Shown one piece after another: positions 46,370-56,562 of a DNA stretch of 64,000 nucleotides. Below the pieces are notes generated by a model that was given only the letters and a program-made list of their open reading frames with translations, was not told the origin of the DNA and did no database searches. The DNA is from Agelaius tricolor (taxonomy: Eukaryota; Chordata; Aves; Passeriformes; Icteridae): NCBI GenBank assembly GCA_023055355.1, contig JALJCS010000039.1:1143501-1207500 (forward strand), read 5' to 3'. Within the stretch, counting starts at the first letter, position 1. Each line of letters starts with the position of its first letter. The position numbers and the translations under genes were made by a program.

Positions 46370-46805
46370 ACCAGAGGACAGGACCAGCCTGACCTGTCTG
46401 TCCTGGCTACTTTTGTCTGGGATCAGTCCTTGGACATACAGAATTGAGAGGCCAAATTCTAATTTTGGCCATGGTCCCTGGACATGAAAGCTGATTCTTT
46501 TCCATTGGAAGGAAGGAACAGAGCCCCAGTGTTTCAGGGGCAGATGAGAGGTGGCCACCGGAGGACAAGGCCAGACAGAGCAAGCAGGATTTTGTTCTGA
46601 GTGATACCCTTGCATATAGGAATTGTTTGAGGGAGAGTTCCAATTTTGGAAATGGGCATCTGAAAAGGGGGACGGTTCTTTTCCATAGCAAGAAAAGCAC
46701 GGAGCCCCAGTTTTCCAAGAGCTGATGAGAGGCAGCCCTTGAAATCACAATATCAACCAGACCTGTCAGGTGGCCGCTGGGAGGCCAAGCCAGCCAGACC
46801 TGTTC
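46370..46805 (-). repeat. ~150-190-bp satellite, distal array
   Basis: Three units with GGAATTG(A/T)(G/T)AGG, CCATTGGAAGGAAGG and CCAGTGTTTCAGGGGC blocks, the same family as at 21900 and 30790. Confidence 0.75.
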
Positions 46806-47300
46806 CATGTTCCCTCAGTTCCATGGGACCCCACAGTGTCCCAATGGTCCCTTGCTTCCATGTGTCCCTGAGGTGTCATAATGCCCCCTTGGTGACACCA
46901 AGCCCTGAAGGGTCCCAATGGTCTCCATGGTTCCATCAGGCCCCACAGAGCCATAATGGTCTCTGGGTTCCATGAAGCCCCACTGTGTCACCATGGCCCC
47001 TTGGCTCCATGGGCTCCAGTGGTGCCACAATGATCCCCTTGGTTCCATGAGGTCCCCACAGTGTCCCAGGGATCTCCATGGGAAGGAAAGAACCCAGCCC
47101 CAGTGTTACAGGGGCAGTCACCAGAGGCCAACGCCAGCTAACCTTAATGGTATTGGCAGATTTTACCTGGGAGCAACCCTTGGATATACAGAAATTTAGA
47201 GGTGGAATCCTAATTTCAGATATGGACACCTGGAGAACAAAGATGGTTCTTATCCATAGGAAGGAAGGCACAGAACACTGATTCAACAGTGACATTTGGG
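46805..47300. repeat. 37-bp minisatellite and one more satellite unit
   Basis: 46805-47070 holds about seven 37-bp units (CACAGTGTCCCAATGGTCCC type). 47070-47300 returns to the larger satellite. The alternation repeats the pattern seen in the spacer. Confidence 0.75.
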
Positions 47301-47384
47301 GATCTGTGGGGGTTATTGGGGCTCCTTTCTGAACCTCGTAACCCAACAGGAGCTTCTCTAATAAACTTTGCCTGAAGCTCCCAC

Positions 47385-47830
47385 TGTGCCCATGGCAGGA
47401 ACCCCTGTGAGTGTCTGGGACATCCCGGCTCTTTGGCAGCCTGGGGACTCCTGGGATGTCACCGTGGAGCCCCCGTGAGTGCCTGTGACAGATGGGTGCC
47501 TTTGCAGCCCAAGGTGCCCTGGGATGTCACCATGGAATGGCTGTGACTGCCTCTGACCACAGGGCTCTTTACCATGCCCAGAAAGCCCTGGGAGGTGTCC
47601 ATGGAGCCCCTGTCTCTGCCTGTGACATTCCAGCTCTGGAAGAGCCTGGAGACTCTTGGAAAGTCCCCATGGAGCCCCTCTGAGGGCCTGTGACAAATCT
47701 GATCCTGAGCAGGCAACCATCACCATACCCCTGTTGCTATGGTCAGTTTCCATGGCAACCATCACCAGGCCCCTGTTGCTATGCTCAGTTTCCATGGCAA
47801 CCATCACCAGCCCCCTGTTGCTATGCTCAG
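47385..47830. repeat. Two short tandem arrays
   Basis: 47385-47690 holds about five ~65-bp units (GGGATGTCACCATGGAGCCCC...GTGCCTGTGACA). 47705-47830 holds three ~42-bp units (TTTCCATGGCAACCATCACC then the same CCCCTGTTGCTATGCTCAG block). Confidence 0.8.
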
Positions 47831-47907
47831 TCCCTTGGCAGCTCCATGGAGACCCCATGCCAGGGGTGGTTGCCATGGACACCAGCTCAGGCCTGCAGCC
47901 AGAGCCC

Positions 47908-47921
47908 GTTGCCATGGCAAC
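47908..47921. promoter_or_regulatory. Palindromic X-box-like motif
   Basis: GTTGCCATGGCAAC is a perfect inverted repeat matching the consensus bound by RFX transcription factors, which drive ciliary genes. Related half-sites (CCATGGCAACC) occur in each unit of the adjacent 42-bp array. Function here is inference. Confidence 0.45.
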
Positions 47922-47954
47922 CATTGGCAGCCCCATCCCCAGGCTGATGGGATC

Positions 47955-48260
47955 CCAGAAGCACAGAATGGGCTGAGCTGGGAGGGACCCATCAGGATCC
48001 TCCAGTCCAACTGCTGGCCCTGCACAGGACACCCCAACAATGCCAGCCTGGGCCTGGCAGCGCTGGCCAAACGCTGCTGCAGCTCAGAGAGCCCTGGAGC
48101 TGGGACCCTGCCCTGGGGAGCCTGGCCAGGGCCCCAGCAGCCTCTGGGCAAAAACCTTTTCCTGACATCCAACCTGAGCCTGCCCCGACTCAGCTGCAGC
48201 CGCTCCCTCCACTCCTGTCCCTGGGCACCAGAGGGAAGAGGTTCCCACAGCCCCAGCCAG
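47955..48260 (-). mobile_element. CR1 LINE 3' end
   Basis: Complement of a CR1 3'UTR: AGAATGGGCTGAGCTGGGAGGGACCC, GTCCAACTGCTGG, ACAGGACACCCCAACAATGCC, then the minus-strand ORF2 C-terminus. Degenerate. Confidence 0.85.
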
Positions 48261-48878
48261 GGACCCGCTCCCAAGGCTGCTGCCATGGCCACCAGGGCTG
48301 GCACCAGCTGGGATGCTCGGTTTCCACGGGCCGGGCTTCAGGAATGGGATTCCCCAATTTCCTGCTCCCGCTAAAACCGCGCTGCCCTCGCTGCCCTCCC
48401 GCCTCCCATGGAAAACACAAAAGGCAAAGATCCCGGGCTGGGATAAGAACAATTTATTGGGAACAGCAACCAGATAAGGAACAAACAGGAATAAAAACAA
48501 TATTGTCAACAGAAAGGATAAGAAAAACTATTTACAGGGAAAAATACAACATCAAAAACTGTCTCTGCCTGGCCACATATTTCATCCGGTCTGGAAAGGA
48601 CACCCTTCTCCTCTGGGAGAGAGAGTCCCTTTCCTGCCCCTGGCAATGACCTGAGGTGGGAGCGATTGTAATGACAGGGCCATGGCCAGACCCTCACGTT
48701 CTTCCATCCCACATCATGTCATTAGCAGGGGCAGGAAAAGAAGCAGGTGTCTTCCCAGCATGGATCACAGGGAACATGGATCACCAGGGCTCTGACCAAC
48801 GTGGGGTCTCCCGTGGGGGATGAAGCTGGAGTGGTGCATGAAGCTGTTCCTGCAATCGAGGCACTTGCAGGGCTTCAT
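48261..48878. other. 3' region of the zinc-finger gene
   Basis: On the minus strand this is downstream of the zinc-finger stop. 48810-48878 still encodes, in the same frame, a complete C2H2 finger (C-X2-C-X12-H-X3-H). Nothing else recognisable. Confidence 0.5.
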
Positions 48879-49758
48879 TTACTGGTGGCTCCGTTGGTGT
48901 CTGGTCAAGCTCGAGCTCTGGGTGAAGCTCTTCCCACACTGGGGACACTCGTAGGGCCTCTCCCTAGTGTGGATGCGCCGGTGGGTGATGAGGGTGGAGT
49001 TGTGCTTGAAGCCCTTCCCGCAGTCAGGGCAGAGGAAGGGCCGCTCCTCTGAGTGAATTCGCTGGTGCTGGAGGAGATCGTACCTGATCCGAAACCTTTT
49101 CTGACACTGGGGACACTCGTAGGGCCTCTCCCCAGTGTGGATGCGTTGGTGGATGATGAGGGCAGAGCTGCAGCTGAAGCCCTTCCCACATTCCCAACAC
49201 TCATAGGGCCATTCCCCAGTGTGGATCATCTGGTGGCGGATCAGGTGGTTACTCTGCCTGAAGCTCTTCCCACACTCCAAGCACTTGTGGGGCTTCTCCC
49301 CATTGGGAAGCTGCCCATGGACCACCAGCTCTGAGCTCTGGCTGAAGCTCTGTCCACCTTCCTGGCTCAGGGTGGGTCTTTCCTCCTCAGAGCACCCTGG
49401 GCTGGGTTTGGAGCCCCTCCTCCTGCAGGATCTCTGTGGTTTTTCTTCCCCATTGGATTCCTGTGCCATGGAGCTGCTCAAAACTGCTTCTTCCACGAGG
49501 TTCTGCCAAGGGGATTTGTCCTCCCTGGTCTCCATCCTCAGCTCCTTCTCTGGGGGAGGAGGGACAAGGAGAGGATGGGATTTGCCTGCGTGCCAGAGGG
49601 AAGGGGAAGGAGATCCCCAAGTGCATGCCCAGCAGGACGGGGTTGGCAGCAGGGTTGTCCTGCAGCCGGGGCTGTGCTGGGCTGGGAGATGGAGCAGGAG
49701 AGAGGGCGAAAGGGGCACTGACTTCCTCCTCACCTGCCTGGGTGTCCCAGGGCTCCAT
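48879..49758 (-). CDS. C2H2 zinc-finger protein, two exons, five fingers
   Basis: Probable sequence-specific nuclear DNA-binding protein. Exon 1 is 49758-49734 (MEPWDTQA plus one base, then GTGAGG). The 184-bp intron ends CCTCCCCCAG at 49550. Exon 2 is 49549-48879. The join restores frame exactly (25 + 671 nt, 231 residues). Residues 9-90 are an acidic linker typical of songbird KRAB-less zinc-finger genes, with a decayed finger ([15 protein letters not shown]). Then five C2H2 fingers begin at [48 protein letters not shown] and [12 protein letters not shown], with TGE(W/R), SEER and TRER linkers. The frame also runs upstream unspliced to 49925, but that reading lacks family sequence. Oddity: a stop directly precedes a further intact finger in frame. 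Ligand unknown. Confidence 0.85.
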
Positions 49759-51420
49759 CCTCTTCCTCGCAGCCTCCTACTCCATCCAATCAAAGTTTGG
49801 GAATGAGAAATCCTATTTTGGGAAGAAAACAAAGGGTGCGCAAATTGTCTTTTGTACTGGTTTGAAGGCAAACCTGGGGGAGGGTCTAAGCCAGAATTGC
49901 AATTCAATAAGAAAATGAAGATCAAGGCAATGATTCAGAAACACTGCCTTAAACTGATAGAGTCAGGATATAACCTGACACCCTGTTGCTGCTCAGGGTG
50001 GTGGCTGCAGTCCCATTAAATGGTGGCTGCAGTCCTGTGGGAGTGATGAACGTGATTCTGTCCAAGCAGTGATCCTGTAGAAGGGTCTGGTCTTCCTCTG
50101 AAGGTCCAGTGGTGATTCTGGAGCTCTTGTCCTGTGGGAATCCAGTAGGCAAGCTGCTCCAGGTGTTGAAAGCCTCAGCTTATATCCAGGTAGGAATGCT
50201 TGGATCCTCCCCCTGGGCGGAGCATCCCACAATGGGATGATGGAATTTTATCAGTCCTGCAGTGACATTCAATGGCCCATTCCCAGAAGATCTCTCCCCT
50301 GGAGGGTGTTATCAGGGCTGAGGCATGGAAGAGATCAAGAACACTGCCCTGTCTGTTTATAGCAGTTGATGAAGATGGGGATTGAAAACATGCATTTGGT
50401 TCCATCTTACACTGCAACCTGAAACAGTGGGGTAATCCCTGCTCAGGGGGTGAACACCACCCCCCTTACCCAAACTGGCTCAGGTGTAAAACCCCCACCC
50501 CGGGAAGGCCACACACACAGGGGACAATGTCACACTTGCCCTGCCCCAGGGGAGGTCTGTGTCCCTGTCACTCCCTTGCTCTCCCCCCTTTTCTCTTTCT
50601 TTCCATCTCTCTCTCTACCTCACATTTAATGTTCAATAAAATCTACCTTGGATTTGGTCTCATTAGCACCTTAATTGGGGCAGAGGCATCTCTCTAATAA
50701 TTTTCTTAACCAGATTGCCACATTATTTTGGCACAGTGAGATCAGGGAACTGTTCTCTGGCCCCAAATGCCTTTGACAACAGCATAGGTCCCTCCTCTGA
50801 GGAGGTTGTGGTTCTCTCTGGAGGAACTCTTGGAAACTTGGATGCAGCTTCCTGTGAGAAACTTACGGGAGAACTGATGAGGAAAATGGCTGTTGTGGGT
50901 GGCCAGTGTAAACAAAATATTTTAGTTGTCCTTCCTTGAAAAGCTTGTTAAAATCACTGGAGGAAAGGGAGCAAATGATACTCGCAAGATTGGCAATGTT
51001 CATTCACTCCGAGTTGAGGAACACAAGGCTGCTAAAAGTCCCACAAGAAGCCCAGCTCAAGTAGCTAAACTCCCAAATAACTCCTGAATTCCCAGGCTTG
51101 GGGGCTTTGTCAAATGTGAGAATCATTATTCTCTTCATCCCTGTCACCTTTCTGACAGCTACACAGAGCTTCCACTTCCTTTTAATAATCTGTATTGGGC
51201 CAAATTTCCACTTTTCTTTTATTGCAATCTGCCAGCAGCTGAGCTGGAGCTGTGCAGGAACTGATGAAACTTGGAATTGCCACATCACTGCTTGGGTTGT
51301 CAGTTTGTTCATGTATGGGATTTGTTTGCACTTTCATCACAAGTTACTTGTGGGAAGAGCAAATATTCTTCAAAGTGATTTATGCAGAGCTAAGTTTCAT
51401 TTCTGCCAAGTTTATTTTCT
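49759..51420. other. Intergenic, with an isolated polyA signal
   Basis: AATAAAATCTACC at 50636 after a C/T-rich tract suggests the 3' part of an LTR on the plus strand. Otherwise no gene, domain or clear repeat. 50715-50939 is a lone 74-codon ORF without recognisable features. Confidence 0.4.
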
Positions 51421-51429
51421 CCAGTGCCC

Positions 51430-51860
51430 AGGAGATGCTCAAGGGGTCTCTGTGCCTCTTGTCCTGGGAGATGCTTGGGAGGGGCTTGGGAGGGGTGTCC
51501 CTGTCCCTGTCACCCCAGGCCATTCCCCTGGGGGTGTCCCTGTCCCTGTCACCCCAGGCCATTTCCCTGGCGGGTCTCCCTCCCTCTCGCCCCTGTGCCA
51601 GGGGGTGCTCGGGGCAGTCTCTGTCCCTCTCAGCCCAGGGGATGCTCAGGGCTCTCTGTCTCCTCGCCCTGGGGGATGCTCGGGGGGGTCTCCATCCCTC
51701 TGGCCTCAGGCAATGCCTGTGCAGGGCTGGGCACCAGGGGCTCTGTGTCCCTCTCACCGCTGAGGCTGCTCGGGGCTGGGGGGGCTCTGCCACCTTCTCA
51801 CCCCTGGGGAGGCTGGGGGGGTCTCTGTCCCTCTCAGCCCTGCTGGGACCCCACCCAAAC
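51430..51860. repeat. GC-rich ~45-bp minisatellite, plus copy
   Basis: About nine units of GGTGTCCCTGTCCCTGTCAC + CCCAGGCCATTCCCCTGGG type, degenerating rightward. The reverse complement recurs at 52470-52690. Confidence 0.75.
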
Positions 51861-52469
51861 ATCATCGGGGTCATAGAGACAGAGACACCCCCAAACCCCC
51901 AGAAGGGCTGAATGTGGGGGTTTGGTTTGGAGCTGAGGATTTAGGAAGGGGCTGGAATTGGGGCTGGGGTTGGAGTTTGGACTAAGATTTGCATTAGAGC
52001 TGGGATTGGGGTTAAGGCAAGACATGGGATTGGCTTTAGGGCTGGGGTTGGAACTGAGTCTGCGGCTAGACGAGTTTGGAACTGGGATGTGATTAAATAC
52101 AGAACTGTGAGTGTGTCTAAACATGGAGTGAGATTGAGACCAGGATCAGGGTCAGGTTTGGGACTGAGCTCACCCAGAGCAGGACAGGGGGGATGTCACT
52201 GTGGGATGTCCCTGGCATCATCCCAGTCCACCTCAGGCACCTGCAAACATGGGGGGCAGCTGGGTGCCCCAAGATCCAGGTGCTCCCACCCTGCCCCTCA
52301 ATACCAGGCGAGCATTCCCTGAGGGCAGCCCTGACTGTGACCCTTGGGGCTCTGGGATCAGCCCTCACATCCCTGTGGGAGCAGCTGCAGACAGGACAAG
52401 AGATTTTGCCCCCCGCTTCCCTGTTGGTGGATGAAGCCCAGCTGCCCTTTTCTTCTGGTGCCTCCTCCT

Positions 52470-52690
52470 CTCCTTGGCCAAGCACCACCCTGGGACAGGG
52501 GTGAGAGGGAGGGAGACCCCCCCCCCCCCCCAGGCATTCCCTGGGGTGAGAATGATGAAGACCCCCTGGCGAATGGCCTGGGGTGAAAGGAGCAGGGACA
52601 CCCGCTGGGGAATGGCCTGGGGTCACAGGCTCAGTGACAACCCTCCCAAGCCTCTCACAAGCATCCCCCAGGGTGAGAGGCACAGAGAGC
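52470..52690. repeat. GC-rich minisatellite, inverted copy
   Basis: About five units (CTGGGGAATGGCCTGGGGT...AGGGACACC), inverted relative to 51430-51860, including a run of 16 C at 52517-52532. Together they could form a hairpin with a ~600-bp loop. Confidence 0.7.
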
Positions 52691-52760
52691 CATCGAGCCA
52701 TGAACCTCCTTTCACCACACACTTGCAGGCACGGGTCCTTTCACAGCTTTGCTTCCCAGG

Positions 52761-53704
52761 TGTCATGGTTTGACACTGGCACAATGCCAGTGCCCCCATG
52801 AAGATACCCTCTCCCTGGTAGCTGCTGTGAGATGTGACCAGGAATAAGCAAAGCAGGCTCCTACTTAGGAAAGAAAAGAAAACAGAACTTTATTAACTAC
52901 TCTACAACTACAAATAAAAAGGAACACACACACAGGGAAAATGAAAACCTCACAAATGCATTTCCTCCTCCCCCCACCAAATTTCCAACACAATACATTT
53001 ATTCCTCAAATCACCAACTCCTGGTCTAGCACCACCCTTCAGACAATCAATCCTCAGTTCATCAAGAGGAGAGGAGTCCTTCTTGTACCATGGGCTTCCC
53101 CTGGCTGGAAACAATGTCGAAGCCTTGTGTGTTTCAGTGTCACTCGTGGCACTGCCCAGAGTCCATCTGCTGTCGTGACCTCTTCCTTTCATGTCCAGTG
53201 CTCTCACCACTGAACACGGACCAGAGCTGCTTCTAGGGTTGTCTTTTAAGGATGCTCTGTCCCGATCCAAAAAGGGCACAGTCTCTCCTTTGGGACACCT
53301 GTCCCCCCCCTATTTTTTGACCCCCTGGGGCCGAGGGGCACCAACACTGAACCCTCTTGGTTCTGTGGCCATTGCCTCCCCCTAGATGCAGTCTCTGTGT
53401 CACAAGGAACATGGTTCTGTCCATAGCTATACAAAAAGAGTCCAGCAAAAGCCACTCCATCATCTCTTCCCACTAGGATTCTTCTCTACTCTTCTACTAT
53501 CTCTCGCTCGCCCAGACTTCTCTCACACTTGCACATTTCCTTCCTCATCTTCCACTCTATCTTCTAGGAGAGGTCAATGATCTGTAAAAGGGCTTAAAAG
53601 CTCCTACAAGTGGCCGGCTGAACACCCCCCTTCTTCTCCTTCCCAGCCGTGCTGCCGGCACAGGCCCACGTTTATCAAGTTTCAAGGTTACAGTCTCAGG
53701 CAGC

Positions 53705-53746
<42 letters not shown>

Positions 53747-54081
53747 CTCTCAGGGGTGGCTGCCCGATGGCTCCCGATGTCTCCCTCTCTCTCTTTCTCT
53801 CTTCCACCCTTCCACCCCCAGGGTCAGGCCTACCTCTCCCGGCCACATGGCTTTTCCCCTCCCCCTGCCCAGCCAGCAGCTGGGCCGGGGCAGAGACCTG
53901 AACTCTTTCCCGCTGGAAACCCAAAAGGACCCTCCCAGGGGAGAGCTCTGCTTTTAACCCCGTGTTCTCAGAGGCGTGTCCATGTCCTAATGGCCAGGTT
54001 AAATGCCAATATTAAAGCCGGAATATCCATTGGCCCAAAACACAGCATCCCAAAAAACACATTTCCTGTCAAATCACCACA
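52761..54081 (-). mobile_element. Solo LTR (family 2) at an ODF3-like splice acceptor
   Basis: TGTCATGGTTTGACACTGGC to GTCAAATCACCACA (1321 bp), flanked by CCAGG on both sides (52756-52760 and 54082-54086). The duplicated CCAGG is itself the CAG/G acceptor of the next exon (TTTGCTTCCCAG|G), so the insertion replaced the pyrimidine tract of that exon. Confidence 0.9.
53706..53743. repeat. (CT)n microsatellite inside the LTR
   Basis: About 17 CT units, longer than the equivalent tract at 7284-7310. Confidence 0.95.
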
Positions 54082-54085
54082 CCAG

Positions 54086-55920
54086 GTCAGATGGCTCATG
54101 ATCCCACCAAAGATAGAGCCCCTGCACACTCATTTCCAGGCAGCAATGCTCCCTCCGCAGCAACCTGCTCACCAGGTGCTCGCTACTTCCTCCAATCATC
54201 CATCACCAAGACTGGGAAGCAGGTGGCTCCATTGGCACTTGTGACAGCACGTCCCAAGAGCAAGAGTTTGGTCACCCCTGGACCCAGTGAGTAGCATTTC
54301 TGCAGCCCTTCATCCAGGCCAGACAAGCAGGCCTTACTGTTGCCCTGTGCCACTGGGGCACAGAGCCCTCTGCTCACGCCCTGAATGGGCTTCAGAGAGT
54401 TCCAGATAGAAAAGAAGCAAGACTGAGCACCTCCTCCAGCTCCTCCTGACTTCTCCTCTGTGCCTTGCACTCAGGCTCCAGCTTCACTTTTCTTGTCTCC
54501 TTCTGTGTCCCAGGTGACTACACTACAGATGCTGCCAGCGAACGCGTCTTCCGTGCTGCAGCGGCCCATAGGCTGGCATCCTGAGCCAAGGGTTTTAGAG
54601 ATTTCCAAACACCAGGTATGGAACTTGGGGAAACAGACGCTCTTCCAGCCTGCGTGTCCCGCAGGGAGTATCTGCAGCTTCTTCAACAGGCCTAGCAAAA
54701 AGCCTGCGCAGCAAGAGGCAGTGTGCGCTCAACAAGCTTTGTGCCGTCCCACAGCACCAACTTCTCCCATCTCACACAAGAGCCGGCATCTCTGCTTTCA
54801 AACAGCCAAGGCACACCACATGCAACAAAAGCCAGAGGCACTGGCATGAGGGGCAGGATAGCCTTCCTGCTCCTCACAGCCAGCTTGGCAGGCTGACTCT
54901 CTTCCACTGAATGCATTGCACCCTTTCCCACAGGGCTGACCTACGCTGTCTTCCTATTCCGTTTCCAGCTCCTGGCACCTACAGCTTGCCCAGGATTCTG
55001 GGACTCAACACAGCTACACTCCTGCTGAACCCTGCTACTTCATTGTTGCGGGTCGTTTTGTGCTTGTTCTGTTCTTCCCCATTGTTATGCTGAAGGGTCC
55101 TGTCCTGATTCAGTTAAATGTCAATTCCCAAACCCCTCCCCAGTTTCCATAGTTGTGATATGTATCCTTTTAGTTCTCCACCCCCGGTTGCCTGCCTGTC
55201 ACTCGGCACCCCTGCCTCTTTTTCCAGAAACTTCTGGCCAGGGTGTCGGGTGATTGGCTCATGGACCGGGGCCCCTCCCTTAGTTATGTATGATTGGTTT
55301 TGTCATTATGTCAGTCTTCAATGTATCCTTCCCTTCTCGCTCCTGATTTGTTACCACCCTCCCCTCCCATGTTCCTTATAAACCGAAGTTTTCCCCTCCT
55401 CGGGGCTCTCAGCCTCGGGATTCATTGGGAGTGCTTGGTCCCTCTGGGGCCTAATAAACCTGATTGCACCAAGAGACTGAGAGACGCCTCTTCTTTCTCC
55501 TGCGGGTTGGAGTTTCAGCGGCAAATGTCCACAAGGCGATTTATTGCCTTAGGTGTGGTACCTGACTATGAGTTGGGGAAGCGCCCCATCAGCTGGAGAC
55601 GGGCTGGTCACCTAGCCTGGGTGTGCTCTACCGGCCACACCGCTCCACTCCATGAAGGGGAAGAGGCAATACCCGAGCTGTTTTCAAGAGGTGGCAAAGG
55701 TGAGCTGTGCTTCTCTTCTCTGACAGCAGCAGCAGAAGCTCAGCTGCTCTGCTCAGGGCACAAGGGCCCCAGTGCCTGCCCTTTCCCCACATAACACACG
55801 CTTCCCTGCACCTGCAGCAAAGCACAAGAAGCCACAGGGCCTCTGGCTCTGCTACTACCAGGAACACCCACACCTGGAGCCCCCCATTTTTCCACCCCAG
55901 CAGCTTTGACACAGTACAGC
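54086..55920 (+). pseudogene. ODF3/CIMAP1-like SHIPPO gene, copy A (broken)
   Basis: SHIPPO-repeat proteins (outer dense fibre 3 / CIMAP1 family) are structural parts of sperm-tail or ciliary microtubules. Exons: alpha 54086-54286 (HDPTKDRAPAHSF, CSPGARYFLQSSITKTGK, TPGPS), beta 54514-54615 (DYTTDAASERVF) and gamma from 54969 (APGTYSLPRILG). Phases fit across the two introns. Damage: alpha's acceptor was hit by the LTR at 52761; beta has an in-frame TGA at 54582-54584 where copy B has CGA; gamma has a 1-nt deletion near 55013 and an LTR inserted at 55044. The unit then runs to 55920 parallel to copy B and stops at an LTR fragment before the next exon. First exons were not found. The ODF3-like assignment is good; the exact paralogue is uncertain. 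Confidence 0.75.
55044..55647 (+). mobile_element. Solo LTR (family 5) inside exon gamma of copy A
   Basis: It starts TGTTGCGGGTCG, has TTATAAACC at about 55376 and AATAAA at 55453-55458, and ends before CTCCAT. The flanks CTTCAT (55038-55043) and CTCCAT (55648-55653) are a near-perfect 6-bp duplication. Copy B has the uninterrupted exon. Confidence 0.8.
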
Positions 55921-56562
55921 TGTGCAAGTGTGAGAGAGGTTTGGGCAAGCGAGAGATAGTGGAAGAATAGAGAAGAATCTTAGTGGGAAGAGATGATGGA
56001 GTGGCTTTGGCTGGACTCTTTTTGTACAGCCATGGACAGAACCCTGTTCCTTGTGATACAGAGACTGCATCTAGGGGGAGGCAATGCCTCAGAACCAAGA
56101 GGGTTCAGTGTTGGTACCCCTTGGCCCCAGGGGGTCAAAAAATATGGGGGGGGACAGGTGTCCCAAAGGAGAGACTGTGCTCTTTTTGGAACGGGACAGA
56201 GCATCCTTAAAAAGACGACCCTAGAAGCAGCTCTGGTCCGTGTTCAGTGGTGAGAGCACTGGACATGAAAGGAAGAGGTCACGACGGCAGATGGACTCCG
56301 GGCGGTGCCACGAGTGACACGGAAACACACGAGGCTTCAGCTGTGTTTCCAGGGGAAGCCCATGGTACAAGAAGGACTCCTCTCCTCTTGATGAACTGAG
56401 GATTGATTGTCTGAAGGGTGGTGCTGGACCAAGAGTTGGTGATTTGGGGAATAGATGTATTGTATTGGAAATTTGGTGGGGGGTGGAGGAAATGTATTTG
56501 TAAGGTTTTCATTTTCCTGTCTGTGTTCCTTTTTATATATAGTTGTAGTGTAGTTAATAAAG
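55921..56562 (+). mobile_element. LTR family 2 internal fragment at the A/B junction
   Basis: It corresponds to 7496-8169 of the 5' LTR, starting TGTGCAAGTGTGAG and ending exactly after GTTAATAAAG. It has neither LTR end. It forms the join between copy A and copy B. Confidence 0.85.

Noticed and set aside
48747..49334. Plus-strand ORFs over the zinc-finger gene
   Set aside because: Antisense shadow of the periodic zinc-finger exon.
51098..51911. ~220-codon plus-strand ORFs
   Set aside because: Largely translation of the GC-rich minisatellite; no conserved domain.
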